A stretch of DNA of 64,000 bases from Diaminobutyricibacter sp049994905 (GTDB lineage: Bacteria > Actinomycetota > Actinomycetes > Actinomycetales > Microbacteriaceae): assembly GCF_049994905.1 (NCBI RefSeq), contig NZ_CP188258.1:3782001-3846000 (forward strand), written 5' to 3'. Below the pieces are notes generated by a model. The model did not search any database. It saw only the letters and a program-made list of their open reading frames with translations, and was not told where the DNA came from. Of the stretch, positions 50,764-59,715 are shown one piece after another; the first letter of the stretch is position 1; the number at the start of each line of letters is the position of its first letter. Made by a program: the position numbers and the translations under genes.

Positions 50764-51354
50764 TTGTCCATCGCAGAACTCCCCACCCGCACCGCTGACA
50801 CCAGCGCCCCGCTTCTGGCCGTCCTGGCCGACCGCTGGAGCCCGCGCGCCTACGACGCGAGCGCACCCGTCGACGAGCTGAAGCTCACCGCCGCCCTCGA
50901 GGCCGCGCGCTGGTCTCCCTCGGCGAACAACACGCAGCCGTGGCGCTTCATCGTCGCCCGCCGCGGAACGCCGGAATTCGACACGGTGACCGCCAACCTC
51001 ATGGGCTTCAACCAGGCCTGGGCCGGATCGGCCGGCGTGCTGATCGTCGCACTCGCCGAGACGGTAGACGAGTCTGGAAACGAGCGCCCCTGGGCCAAGT
51101 ACGACCTCGGCCAGGCGATCGCTCACCTGAGCATCCAGGCGCACCACGACGGACTGCACGCGCACCAGATGGGCGGCTTCGTCGCTGACGGACTTCGCGA
51201 GGCTTTCGGCATCGACGAGCGCTTCGCGCCCGTCTCGGTCACCGCGCTCGGCGTTCTCGGCGAACCGGACGACCTGCCCGAGGCGCTCCGCGAGCGCGAG
51301 GTCGCGCCGCGAAGCCGCACCGACCTCGACGACCTTCTCCTGGTCAACGCCTAG
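50764..51354 (+). CDS. Nitroreductase-family flavoprotein
   Basis: The 196-residue FMN enzyme uses TTG 50764, supported by ACAGGAGG 5 bp upstream. WSPRAYDA, ARWSPSANNTQPWRFIVARR (FMN phosphate and isoalloxazine contacts) and QMGGF mark the family. It would reduce nitro compounds, quinones or enones with NAD(P)H. It stands alone; hairpin C ends the transcript and also that of the convergent dehydrogenase. Confidence 0.88.
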   Translation: MSIAELPTRTADTSAPLLAVLADRWSPRAYDASAPVDELKLTAALEAARWSPSANNTQPWRFIVARRGTPEFDTVTANLMGFNQAWAGSAGVLIVALAETVDESGNERPWAKYDLGQAIAHLSIQAHHDGLHAHQMGGFVADGLREAFGIDERFAPVSVTALGVLGEPDDLPEALREREVAPRSRTDLDDLLLVNA

Positions 51355-51397
51355 CAGCCACCCGACGCTCCGCCCGCGAGCCCGAACTCGAGGGCGG

Positions 51398-51448
51398 GCA
51401 CAGGAAAAGTCACCTCATTCGTCACGACTGGGGTGACTTTTCCTGTGC
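51398..51448. terminator. Hairpin C of the dispersed GCACAGGAAAAG family
   Basis: Bases 51398-51414 (GCACAGGAAAAGTCACC) pair perfectly with 51432-51448 (17 bp) across a 17-nt loop. The right arm holds TTTT. It separates the convergent nitroreductase and dehydrogenase genes, so it probably ends both transcripts. It shares the outer 12 bases with hairpin B and nearly with A. Confidence 0.85.
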
Positions 51449-51469
51449 TCGGCGCTCAGTGTGCGCGGG

Positions 51470-52519
51470 TCAGGGGCGCAGCAGCACCTTGATCGCACGA
51501 CGCTCGTCCATGGCCGCGTAGGCCTCGGCCACGTCGGCGAGCGGAAGCTCAACGTCGAAGACGCGACCGGGGTCGATCGTGCCGGCCAGGACATCCGCCA
51601 GAAGCTCCTCGACGTAGCCGCGCACCGGCGCGACGCCGCCGTTTACCCCGACGTTCGTGTTGAACAGCCGGCGCACCGGGAGCTCGGGGCCGCCGTTCGG
51701 CGCACCGACATAGCCGACCATGCCGCCCGGCCGCGCCGAGCGGATCGCCTGGTCCATCGACTCCTTCGTTCCGACACATTCGAGCACGCAGTCGGCGCCG
51801 ATGTCCTCGAGCATCGCCTTGACCCGGGCGACACCGGCGTCGCCCCGCTCCTCGACGATGTCGGTCGCACCGAAGGCGAGCGCCAGCTCCTGCCGCGCCT
51901 CGTGGCGCGACATCGCGATGATGCGGGATGCGCCGAGCCGCTTCGACGCGAGCACAGCGCACAGCCCGACCGCACCATCCCCCACCACCACGACGCTGCT
52001 GCCCGCGGTCACTCCCGCCGAAACCGCAGCGTGGTGTCCGGTGCCCATCACGTCGGCGAGCGAAAGCAGGCTCGGGATGAGCTCCTCGGCCGGGTACTCC
52101 GGGGTCGCGACGAGCGAGCCGTCGGCGTGCGGAACGCGCACCTTCTCGCCCTGGCCGCCGTCCGCGAAGGCGCCGAATTCGTCTTCGGAACCCCACCATC
52201 CGCCGTGCTGGCATGACGTGCTGACGCCGTTGCGGCAGTTGATGCAGGTGTTGTCGCAGTCGTAGAAGGGCGCGATCACGAAGTCGCCGACCGCGACCTT
52301 CGTAACGTCAGGGCCGACTTCTTCGACGACGCCGACGAACTCGTGACCGATACGGTGCGGCTCGTGCGTCGGCGTCACACCGCGGTACGGCCAGAGGTCG
52401 GAACCGCAGACGCAGGCGGCGACGACGCGGACGATCGCGTCGCCTCCCGTGGACAGGACCGGATCGGGAACCTCTTCGAAGCGGATGTCCCGCTCCCCGT
52501 GAATAACCGTTGCATGCAT
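51470..52519 (-). CDS. Zinc-dependent medium-chain alcohol dehydrogenase
   Basis: The 349-residue MDR has catalytic zinc ligands in CVCGSDLWPY and GHEFVGVVEE, a structural-zinc loop with CDNTCINCRNGVSTSC, and the cofactor turn VVVVGDGAVGLCAVLASKRL. The structural loop and HGGWWGSEDEFGAFADGGQG place it with bacterial dehydrogenases that act on small alcohols or aldehydes. It starts at ATG 52519 and diverges from the Efe genes by about 170 bp. Substrate unknown. Confidence 0.88.
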   Translation of the reverse strand: MHATVIHGERDIRFEEVPDPVLSTGGDAIVRVVAACVCGSDLWPYRGVTPTHEPHRIGHEFVGVVEEVGPDVTKVAVGDFVIAPFYDCDNTCINCRNGVSTSCQHGGWWGSEDEFGAFADGGQGEKVRVPHADGSLVATPEYPAEELIPSLLSLADVMGTGHHAAVSAGVTAGSSVVVVGDGAVGLCAVLASKRLGASRIIAMSRHEARQELALAFGATDIVEERGDAGVARVKAMLEDIGADCVLECVGTKESMDQAIRSARPGGMVGYVGAPNGGPELPVRRLFNTNVGVNGGVAPVRGYVEELLADVLAGTIDPGRVFDVELPLADVAEAYAAMDERRAIKVLLRP

Positions 52520-52687
52520 CCTCCGAGCCTACGCGCGCACGAGTCGATCACCCCCGTTCGGGGACTCCGCGATGGCTGGCAGGTGAATAGACGGTGAAGC
52601 CCGCTGCATGCGCTTCGGCCCCGCTCATAACATCGCAGAGGCGGCCGGATGCCCCGCCTCACATGTCCGCAGAGGAGGTCCCGCACG

Positions 52688-53920
52688 ATGTCGAAGCGTT
52701 CCGGGTTCACCCTGCTTTGGGCGGCCCTGGGCGTCATCGTCGTCATCGGTGTCGTGACATCGCTGGCCGTGCGACCGGCGGTGGCGGCGCATGCTTCGCA
52801 CGCGTTCAGCATCGCAGCGGACCCCGACCATTGCGGTGCCGGATGGGGAACCGGCAGCACCACGGATGCCCCCGCCGGCAACACCGCGCCCGCCCGCGTC
52901 GACGGGGGCGAGCAGACCTTCACCATCACCAACGGCACGGTCGCCGGCATCGAGGTGTATCTGCAGGCGGTCGACTCGAAGAAGGTGTACGTCGATGTGG
53001 AGAGCCTCGGCGCGGGCGCGCACGCCACGGCGCGGGTCGTGCTCGGCTCCGGGCGGTACCGCTTCGTGTGCCTTCCGGCGGATGCCGACCCCGTCGCCGG
53101 CCCCTCCGTGACAGTCGGCGCCGCCCCGGCTTCGCTCGCCCTGACGCCCGGCATCGTGCCGGTCAGCCGCAACGACCTCATCCCGGTGGCCAAAGCGTAC
53201 GGAGCGTGGGTGTCTTCGCGCATCCCCGTGCTGCGCACACAGGTCCAGTCGCTCAGCGACGACGTTGCGGAGGGCGACCCAGCAGCGGCGAAGACGGCCT
53301 GGCTCGCAGCCCACCTGACGTATGAGACGCTCGGCGCAGCCTATGGGGCTTTCGGCAGGCTCGACACCGCCATCAACGGAACGCCGGCACCCGGCCGCAC
53401 GGCCCTGAACGATCCCCACCTCACCGGGTTCCACCGGGTCGAGGCGCTGCTCTGGTCAGGGGCAGCGGCGGCCAGCGTCCAGCAGGCCGTCACGGGCCTC
53501 GCCCACTCGGTCGCAGCCCTCGGTGCTGCTTTCACCGACGCCGAAGTCGACCCGGGCGCCATCGGGCTTCGCGCCCACGAGATCGTCGAGAACGCCATCC
53601 AGTTCGAACTACAGGGGACGACGGATGCGGGCTCCGGCACGAACATCGCTACGATCGGCGCGAACCTGCAGGGGGCATCCGCCGCCCTCGAGCCGCTCGA
53701 CGGAATCCTCGCCCCGCGCTACGCGAACCTCGCGGCGACCAAGGCCGGCCTGGCGCAGAGCCAGGCTCTCGTCCAGTCGCTGCGCCGGCCCGACGGGTCG
53801 TGGCCGCCGGTCGGCTCCCTGACGCGGGCGCAGCGCGAACGGCTGGACGCCTCACTGGGTGAGACGGCCGAACTGCTCGCGCCGGTCGCGGCGATCTGCG
53901 ACGTCAGGCGGGAAGCGTGA
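52688..53920 (+). CDS. efeO: EfeO-type iron-binding protein with cupredoxin and M75 domains
   Basis: EfeO binds iron outside the membrane and hands it to the EfeU channel. ATG 52688 follows GAGGAGGT. Residues 7-27 form a membrane anchor or uncleaved signal (LLWAALGVIVVIGVVTSLAV). Residues 40-150 look like a cupredoxin domain; from about 170 onward is the M75 domain with GFHRVEALLW, the H-x-x-E metal motif. The 410-residue length is normal. EfeB follows with a 4-bp overlap, but no EfeU permease gene is adjacent, unlike usual EfeUOB operons. Confidence 0.9.
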   Translation: MSKRSGFTLLWAALGVIVVIGVVTSLAVRPAVAAHASHAFSIAADPDHCGAGWGTGSTTDAPAGNTAPARVDGGEQTFTITNGTVAGIEVYLQAVDSKKVYVDVESLGAGAHATARVVLGSGRYRFVCLPADADPVAGPSVTVGAAPASLALTPGIVPVSRNDLIPVAKAYGAWVSSRIPVLRTQVQSLSDDVAEGDPAAAKTAWLAAHLTYETLGAAYGAFGRLDTAINGTPAPGRTALNDPHLTGFHRVEALLWSGAAAASVQQAVTGLAHSVAALGAAFTDAEVDPGAIGLRAHEIVENAIQFELQGTTDAGSGTNIATIGANLQGASAALEPLDGILAPRYANLAATKAGLAQSQALVQSLRRPDGSWPPVGSLTRAQRERLDASLGETAELLAPVAAICDVRREA

Positions 53921-55215
53921 GCGGCGCAGGCGGCGTGAGCGGGAGCGGGAGCGGCCCAGGCGGCGGGAACGGCTCAGGCCGCGGCACCGCGCTCGGGCGG
54001 CGCGGGTTCCTCGGGGCCGTCCTCGGCGCCGGCATAGCAGCACCCGCAGCCCTCGCTGCGGCCCCGGCGCTGTCCGCGAGTGCCGCAGGGGCCGCATCCG
54101 CCGCATCCGCCCGCACCGCGTACGCGTTCCACGGTGAACACCAGCAGGGCATCGCCACCCCTACGCAGAAGGCTGCAGCATTCGTCGCCCTCGACGCCAC
54201 TGCGGCCAACCGCGCCGAGCTCGCCGACCTGCTGCGCACGATCACGGCGACGACGCGCTTTCTCACCGCAGGCGGCACTCCCGCCGATCCGGGCATCACC
54301 GCACCACCCCGCGACTCCGGCATCCTCGGACCGGTCGTCGTGCCCGACGGGCTGACCGTGACGCTCTCCGTCGGCGCAACACTCTTCGACGCACGCTACG
54401 GGCTGGCAGCCGCCAGGCCGGCCCGGCTGCGCACGATGGAAGACTTTCCCAACGACGCACTGCAGCGCGGCCTCTGCGACGGCGACCTGCTGTTGCAGGT
54501 GTGCGCCGACGACCGCGACACGGTGATTCACGCCATCCGGGAGATCACGCGCGCCACGCGCGGCGGAATGCAGGTGCGCTGGCGGCAGGACGGTTTCACG
54601 TCGCCGCCCCGGCCATCCGGGACACCACGCAACTTGATGGGGTTCAAGGACGGCACGTCCAATCCACTCGTCGACGACCCGCAGCAGATGAACGCTTTGG
54701 TCTGGACCCACGCGGGCGGGGCCGAGCCCGCCTGGGTGGCGGGCGGCAGCTACCACGTGGTGCGGGTCATCCGCATGCTCGTCGAATTCTGGGACCGCGT
54801 GAACCTGCACGAGCAGGAGAACATCATCGGCCGCCGCCGCGACTCCGGGGCACCGCTGACCGCTTCACACGAACACGACGATCCCCATTACGAGAACGAC
54901 CCGACGGGCGACGTGATCCAGATGGATGCGCACATCCGGCTGGCCAATCCACGCACCGACGCGACGGCGAACCAACGTATGCTCCGCCGGGCATACAACT
55001 ATGATTCGGGCCTCGACAGCAACGGCAACCTCAACATGGGCCTCATCTTCGCGGCCTTCAACCAGGACCTCGAGCGGCAGTTCGTGACCGTGCAGAAGCG
55101 GCTCGCAGGCGAACCGCTCGTCGACTACATCTCGCCGTTCGGCGGCGGGTACTACTTCGCGCTCCCCGGGGTGCGCGACACCTCCGACTGGTTCGGCAGG
55201 GGCATGCTCGCCTGA
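53917..55215 (+). CDS. efeB: EfeB-type deferrochelatase/DyP peroxidase, Tat-exported
   Basis: EfeB is a heme peroxidase outside the membrane that oxidises ferrous iron or removes iron from heme. The N-terminus is Gly/Ser-rich and carries a twin-arginine signal (GRRGFLGAVLGAGIAAPAAL). GFKDGTSNP is the DyP G-x-x-D-G motif with catalytic Asp; DPTGDVIQMDAHIRLANPR (DAHIR) has the proximal heme His. The 432 residues fit the family. GTG 53917 overlaps the efeO stop; translation is coupled. Confidence 0.92.
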   Translation: MSGAGGVSGSGSGPGGGNGSGRGTALGRRGFLGAVLGAGIAAPAALAAAPALSASAAGAASAASARTAYAFHGEHQQGIATPTQKAAAFVALDATAANRAELADLLRTITATTRFLTAGGTPADPGITAPPRDSGILGPVVVPDGLTVTLSVGATLFDARYGLAAARPARLRTMEDFPNDALQRGLCDGDLLLQVCADDRDTVIHAIREITRATRGGMQVRWRQDGFTSPPRPSGTPRNLMGFKDGTSNPLVDDPQQMNALVWTHAGGAEPAWVAGGSYHVVRVIRMLVEFWDRVNLHEQENIIGRRRDSGAPLTASHEHDDPHYENDPTGDVIQMDAHIRLANPRTDATANQRMLRRAYNYDSGLDSNGNLNMGLIFAAFNQDLERQFVTVQKRLAGEPLVDYISPFGGGYYFALPGVRDTSDWFGRGMLA

Positions 55216-55293
55216 TTTCGCGACGATGCGGAGGCGAGCGCACGGATTCGGCGCACACGCGCCGGATATCCACAAGAGAAGAAGAGGGTAAAC

Positions 55294-56961
55294 GTGTTCA
55301 GACAGTTCAGTCTGCGCCGCGCCGGTCTCGCCGCGGTCGGGGTGACCGCGCTGGTCGGCGCAGGACTACTCGCAATGTCGCCCGCCATGGCGTACCCGGG
55401 AGGCCACGACAAATCGGGCCAGACCGCCACTCCGATCAAGCATCTCGTCGTCATCTACGACGAGAACGTCTCGTTCGACCACTACTTCGGTACCTACCCG
55501 AGCGCCGCCAACACAGACGGCACGACGTTCACCGCCGCGAAAGGCACGCCAACGGTGAACAACCTCGTGACCTCGGGCACGCTCACCACCAACCCCAACC
55601 TGTACCCGCCGAAACGCCTCAGCCCGGCACAGGCTCTCACCTGCGACCAGAACCACAGCTACGCGGCAGAACAGCAGGCTGTGGACGCAGGCAAGATGGA
55701 CATGTTCGTGCAGAAGACGAGCACCGACACCTGTACCGGACTGTACGCTGCGCCCGGCCTCGCCATGGACTACTACGACGGCAACACCGTTACCGGCATC
55801 TGGAACTATGCGCAGAACTACGCGATGAGCGATAACTCCTGGGACACGACCTTCGGGCCGTCCACCCCTGGCGCGCTGAACCTCATCTCGGGCCAGACGC
55901 ACGGCGCAACGGCGTACGACCCGAAGACCGGCGTCGTGCTTCCGACGTCGACCGCGGTCAGCTCGCCGAACGCTGCAGGAGTCGGAACGGTGATCGGTGA
56001 CCCCGACCCGGTCTACGACGACTGCTCCGACGCCGACCACACGTCGACTTCGGCCCTCGTCGGGATGGCGGGCAAGAACGTCGGTGACCTGCTCAACGCT
56101 CAGCACGTGACCTGGGGCTGGTTCCAGGGCGGCTTCACCCCGAGCACCGCGTGGGATGGCAAGTCCGGCGACTACGCCAAGTGCGACAGCACCACGGCGA
56201 ACATCGGCGGATCGACGCCGAAGGACTACTCGCCTCACCACTCGCCGTTCCAGTACTACAAGTCGACGTCGAACCCGCACCACCTTCCGCCTTCGTCGCC
56301 CGCAGCCATCGGGCACACCGACCAGGCGAACCACCAGTACGACCTGACGTCGTTCGACACCGCCCTCGCGAACAACAACCTCCCGGCTGTCTCGTTCCTG
56401 AAGGCGCCGGAGGCACAGGATGGCCACGCTGCGTACTCCGACCCGCTGGATGAGCAGAAGTTCCTGGTCAACGAGATCAACGCGATCCAGAAGTCGAAGT
56501 CGTGGGCGAGCACGGCGGTAGTCGTCTCGTACGACGACTCCGATGGATGGTACGACCACGTGGCGCCGCACGTCACGAACGGCTCAGCGGATGCTGCAGT
56601 CGACTCGACCGTGTGCACGAGCGTCACGCAGATGGCCGGCGGTTTCGCCGACCGCTGTGGCCCAAGCCAGCGCCTGCCGCTGCTCGTGATCTCGCCGTAC
56701 GCGGCGCAGAACCACGTGGACCACACGCCGACCGACCAGGCCTCCGTGCTGCGCTTCATCGAGAAGAACTGGGGAACCGGCAAGGTCGGCGACGCATCGT
56801 TCGACACCCGGGCGGGTTCGCTGGGCGGGTTGTTCGCCTTCGACCGGCCGCAGAACCGCGAGGTGCTGCTGTCGCCGACAACCGGAGCGGTGACCGCTGT
56901 GGTGCCGACGAAGGGCCACGGCCCGAAGGCGCCGAAGGACGGCTGGCTCACCACGCCGTAA
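55294..56961 (+). CDS. Secreted phosphoesterase, phospholipase C / acid phosphatase family
   Basis: The 555-residue protein starts at GTG 55294. A signal peptide (LRRAGLAAVGVTALVGAGLL) ends at AMA; the RR pair could make it Tat-dependent. VVIYDENVSFDHYFGTYPSA is the family start motif (alkaline-phosphatase fold, metal-bound Glu/Asn and nucleophile region), and DDSDGWYDHVAPH and PLLVISPYAAQNHVDHT complete the site. Family members are phosphocholine-specific phospholipase C and acid phosphatases; the substrate here may be phospholipid or another phosphodiester. A strong terminator follows. It lies 78 bp after efeB. Confidence 0.88.
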   Translation: MFRQFSLRRAGLAAVGVTALVGAGLLAMSPAMAYPGGHDKSGQTATPIKHLVVIYDENVSFDHYFGTYPSAANTDGTTFTAAKGTPTVNNLVTSGTLTTNPNLYPPKRLSPAQALTCDQNHSYAAEQQAVDAGKMDMFVQKTSTDTCTGLYAAPGLAMDYYDGNTVTGIWNYAQNYAMSDNSWDTTFGPSTPGALNLISGQTHGATAYDPKTGVVLPTSTAVSSPNAAGVGTVIGDPDPVYDDCSDADHTSTSALVGMAGKNVGDLLNAQHVTWGWFQGGFTPSTAWDGKSGDYAKCDSTTANIGGSTPKDYSPHHSPFQYYKSTSNPHHLPPSSPAAIGHTDQANHQYDLTSFDTALANNNLPAVSFLKAPEAQDGHAAYSDPLDEQKFLVNEINAIQKSKSWASTAVVVSYDDSDGWYDHVAPHVTNGSADAAVDSTVCTSVTQMAGGFADRCGPSQRLPLLVISPYAAQNHVDHTPTDQASVLRFIEKNWGTGKVGDASFDTRAGSLGGLFAFDRPQNREVLLSPTTGAVTAVVPTKGHGPKAPKDGWLTTP

Positions 56962-56975
56962 TTGAGTTGACGCGA

Positions 56976-57007
56976 TTGGCCCCCTGCCCGCCCGGGCAGG
57001 GGGCCAA
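56976..57007 (+). terminator. GC-rich hairpin after the phosphoesterase gene
   Basis: TTGGCCCCCTGCCCG (56976-56990) pairs exactly with CGGGCAGGGGGCCAA (56993-57007) around two C. It starts 14 bp after the stop. No T-run follows, so it may be of the U-less actinobacterial type. Confidence 0.8.
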
Positions 57008-57061
57008 TAGTGTCACCTGGGGCGCCGACGGCCGCCGCGTCGCGGACGCGCTCTGCGCGGG

Positions 57062-57130
57062 CGAGTGTGCCCGTTGCGGTCGAGATCGTCAGGCAGAGCG
57101 GGCACACTCGGCCGCAACGGGCACTCTCGG
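57062..57130. repeat. Inverted and nested copies of CGAGTGTGCCCG
   Basis: CGAGTGTGCCCGTTGCGG (57062-57079) has an inverted copy, CCGCAACGGGCACTCTCG (57112-57129), differing at one base; a third copy, CGGGCACACTCG, lies inverted at 57099-57110 between them. The element sits between the convergent ends of the phosphoesterase and clpB genes, and may be a bidirectional terminator or a REP-like unit. Confidence 0.7.
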
Positions 57131-57165
57131 CAGATCGAGGGGGCGCGGGCGCCGCGCGGGCGCGG

Positions 57166-59370
57166 CTACACGCCCTCTTCGAGGTCGGCCTCGTCGCCGA
57201 AGCCGGCGGGCACGGGGGCGCTGGGTGCGACGGTCAGCCGGTCGCCCTCCGGAGCCATGTCAACGAGAACCGTGTCGCCGTCGTGGATCTGCCCCGCCAG
57301 CAGCTCCGTCGCCAGCCGGTCGTCGATTTCCTGCTGCATGAGCCGGCGGAGCGGACGCGCACCATAGATCGTGTCGTAGCCGCGTTCGGCGAGCCAGCGG
57401 CGCGCATCCGGTGTCACGGCGAGCTCCAGACGGCGGTCCTGCAGCCGTCGCGTCAGCCGGTCGATGTTCAGCTCGACGATCTCGCCGAGCTCCTCCTGCG
57501 TGAGAGTCGAGAACACCACGATGTCGTCGAGGCGGTTCACGAACTCCGGTTTGAACGACTGCCGCACCATCTGCAGCACGGCCTCGTGCTTCTCCGCTTC
57601 GGTGAGGGTCGGGTCGACCAGGAATTGGCTGCCCAGGTTCGAGGTGAGCACGAGGATCGCGTTGCGGAAGTCGACCGTGCGACCCTGCCCGTCGGTGAGC
57701 CGGCCGTCGTCGAGCACCTGCAGCAGCACATCGAACACTTCCGGATGCGCCTTCTCGACCTCATCGAGGAGGATCACCGAATAGGGGCGCCGGCGCACGG
57801 CCTCCGTCAGCTGACCGCCCTGCTCGTAGCCGACGTAGCCGGGAGGGGCTCCGACGAGGCGCGAGACGGAGAACTTCTCCCCGTACTCGCTCATGTCGAT
57901 GCGCACCATCGCCTTCTCGTCGTCGAACAGGAACGCCGCAAGCGCTTTGGCCAGCTCGGTCTTGCCCACACCGGTCGGCCCCAGGAACAGGAACGAACCG
58001 GTGGGGCGATCGGGATCGGAGATGCCTGCGCGGGTGCGGCGAACCGCATCCGCCACCGCTTTGACCGCCTGCTTCTGGCCGATGATCCGTCGACCGAGTT
58101 CGCCCTCGAGATTCAGCAGCTTCTCGGTCTCACCCTGCGTGAGCCGGTCGACGGGGATGCCCGTCCAGGCGGCGACGACCGCGGCGATGTCGTCGCTGGT
58201 CACCTGCTCGTTCACCATGCGCGGGTACTCCGGATGCTCTTCCGCCTGCTCGGCGGCAGCCAGTTCGCGCTCGATCGAGGGGATCGTCTCGTACTCGATC
58301 TTCGACGCCTCCTGGTAGCGCCCGTCGCGCAGGGCCAGGTCACGCTTCGTCTTCGCGTCTTCGAGGTGCGAGCGGAGCTCGCCGACCCGGTTGAGGGATG
58401 CCTTCTCGAGCCGCCAGCGCTCCTGCAGTTCCGCAAGTTCGGCTTCGCTGTCCCGCAGGCGTTCCCGCAGGCGCGCGAGCCGATCCTTGCTCGCGTCGTC
58501 CTTCTCTTTCTCGAGCGCGAACTCTTCGAGTTTCATCCGCTCGACGACGCGCTGCAGGGTGTCGATCTCGACAGGTGCGGAGTCGATCTCCATCTTGAGG
58601 CGGCTGGCCGCTTCGTCGATCAGGTCGATCGCCTTGTCCGGAAGCTGCCGGGCTGTGATGTAGCGGTTGGAGAGGGATGCGGCAGCGACCAGCGCGGAAT
58701 CCTCGATCGTGACACCGTGGTGGGCTTCGTAGCGCCCCTTGAGTCCGCGCAGGATCGCGACCGTGTCCTCGACGCTCGGCTCGCCCACGTACACCTGCTG
58801 GAAACGCCGCTCGAGCGCGGCATCTTTTTCGATGAACTCGCGGTACTCGTTGAGCGTGGTCGCGCCGATTAGGCGGAGTTCGCCACGGGCGAGCATCGGC
58901 TTCAGCATGTTGGATGCGGCGACAGACCCTTCGCCGCCACCCGCGCCCATCAGGATGTGCAACTCGTCGACGAAGGTGATGATCTGGCCCTCGGCGTCGT
59001 TGATCTCTTTGAGCACGGCCTTGAGGCGCTCCTCGAACTGGCCGCGGTACATGGCTCCGGCGACGAGGGCGGAAAGGTCGAGCGCGACGAGCTGCTTGCC
59101 CTTCAGCGAGTCGGCGACGTCGCCGGCGACGATGCGCTGCGCAAGCCCTTCGACGACGGCGGTCTTACCAACGCCGGGCTCGCCGATGAGTACGGGGTTG
59201 TTCTTGGTTCGGCGGGTGAGCACCTGGCTGACGCGGCGGATCTCGGCGTCACGCCCGATCACGGGGTCGAGTTTGCCGCTCTTGGCGATCTCGGTGAGGT
59301 TGATCCCGTACTGCTGGAGTGCGGTCTTCTGCTCGTCGGTCGAGGCAGGGGCGCCCTGCATGTTCGCCAT
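57166..59370 (-). CDS. clpB: ClpB-type disaggregase lacking the N-terminal domain
   Basis: ClpB is a hexameric AAA+ chaperone that unfolds and rescues aggregates with DnaK. The 734-residue protein starts at ATG 59370 (AAAGGA ahead). Walker A of the first ring is at residues 63-70 (GEPGVGKT), against about 205 in full ClpB, so the whole N-domain is absent. A coiled-coil middle domain follows (LRERLRDSEAELAELQERWR region), proving it is ClpB rather than ClpA/C, then the second ATPase ring (GPTGVGKT) and SEYGEKFSVSRLVGAPPGYV. A HAIR box 47 bp upstream indicates HspR control. Confidence 0.94.
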   Translation of the reverse strand: MANMQGAPASTDEQKTALQQYGINLTEIAKSGKLDPVIGRDAEIRRVSQVLTRRTKNNPVLIGEPGVGKTAVVEGLAQRIVAGDVADSLKGKQLVALDLSALVAGAMYRGQFEERLKAVLKEINDAEGQIITFVDELHILMGAGGGEGSVAASNMLKPMLARGELRLIGATTLNEYREFIEKDAALERRFQQVYVGEPSVEDTVAILRGLKGRYEAHHGVTIEDSALVAAASLSNRYITARQLPDKAIDLIDEAASRLKMEIDSAPVEIDTLQRVVERMKLEEFALEKEKDDASKDRLARLRERLRDSEAELAELQERWRLEKASLNRVGELRSHLEDAKTKRDLALRDGRYQEASKIEYETIPSIERELAAAEQAEEHPEYPRMVNEQVTSDDIAAVVAAWTGIPVDRLTQGETEKLLNLEGELGRRIIGQKQAVKAVADAVRRTRAGISDPDRPTGSFLFLGPTGVGKTELAKALAAFLFDDEKAMVRIDMSEYGEKFSVSRLVGAPPGYVGYEQGGQLTEAVRRRPYSVILLDEVEKAHPEVFDVLLQVLDDGRLTDGQGRTVDFRNAILVLTSNLGSQFLVDPTLTEAEKHEAVLQMVRQSFKPEFVNRLDDIVVFSTLTQEELGEIVELNIDRLTRRLQDRRLELAVTPDARRWLAERGYDTIYGARPLRRLMQQEIDDRLATELLAGQIHDGDTVLVDMAPEGDRLTVAPSAPVPAGFGDEADLEEGV

Positions 59371-59416
59371 CTGGGTCCTTTCTGCTGGCGGTGGCCCGGA
59401 TGTCCGGGCGTAAAAA

Positions 59417-59437
59417 CTTGAGTCTTTGTGGCTCAAC
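59417..59437 (-). promoter_or_regulatory. HAIR box (HspR-associated inverted repeat) before clpB
   Basis: CTTGAGT (59417-59423), seven bases, then GCTCAAC (59431-59437) match the HAIR consensus CTTGAGT-N7-ACTCAAG at 12 of 14 positions. HspR represses dnaK and clpB in actinobacteria through this site. It lies 47 bp upstream of the clpB ATG. Confidence 0.85.
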
Positions 59438-59494
59438 TTTAGCAAACGGGTGAGGCCTTCCGCCAGCACCCGGCACGGGCTCGGGCGTTCATAG

Positions 59495-59620
59495 AACAGG
59501 AGATCGTGTGACAGGAGTGACACCTGTCGAGCGGATGCGGGAGCGACGGGCAGCATCCGCCCCATCCGTCACACGAACTCCTGTTTTGTGAACAAGGGAG
59601 GGCGGCGGGAAGCGCCGCCC
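59495..59620. other. Nested palindromes in the clpB-esterase intergenic region
   Basis: AACAGGAG (59495-59502) and GTGTGAC (59506-59512) pair with CTCCTGTT (59578-59585) and GTCACAC (59568-59574). Within are GACAGG/CCTGTC (59510-59528) and GCGGATGC/GCATCCGC (59531-59560). A separate 8-bp stem, GGGCGGCG/CGCCGCCC, follows near 59600-59620. The remaining bases of 59371-59715 hold the clpB promoter and the esterase leader. No gene is evident. Confidence 0.5.
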
Positions 59621-59715
59621 GATTAGTTCAGCGGTTGAACTTTCTCTGGCAGAATGGATATGATCACCGAATGTTGGTAGGTTTTCTACCGGTTCGAGCA
59701 ACGAGGAGGAGCCCC

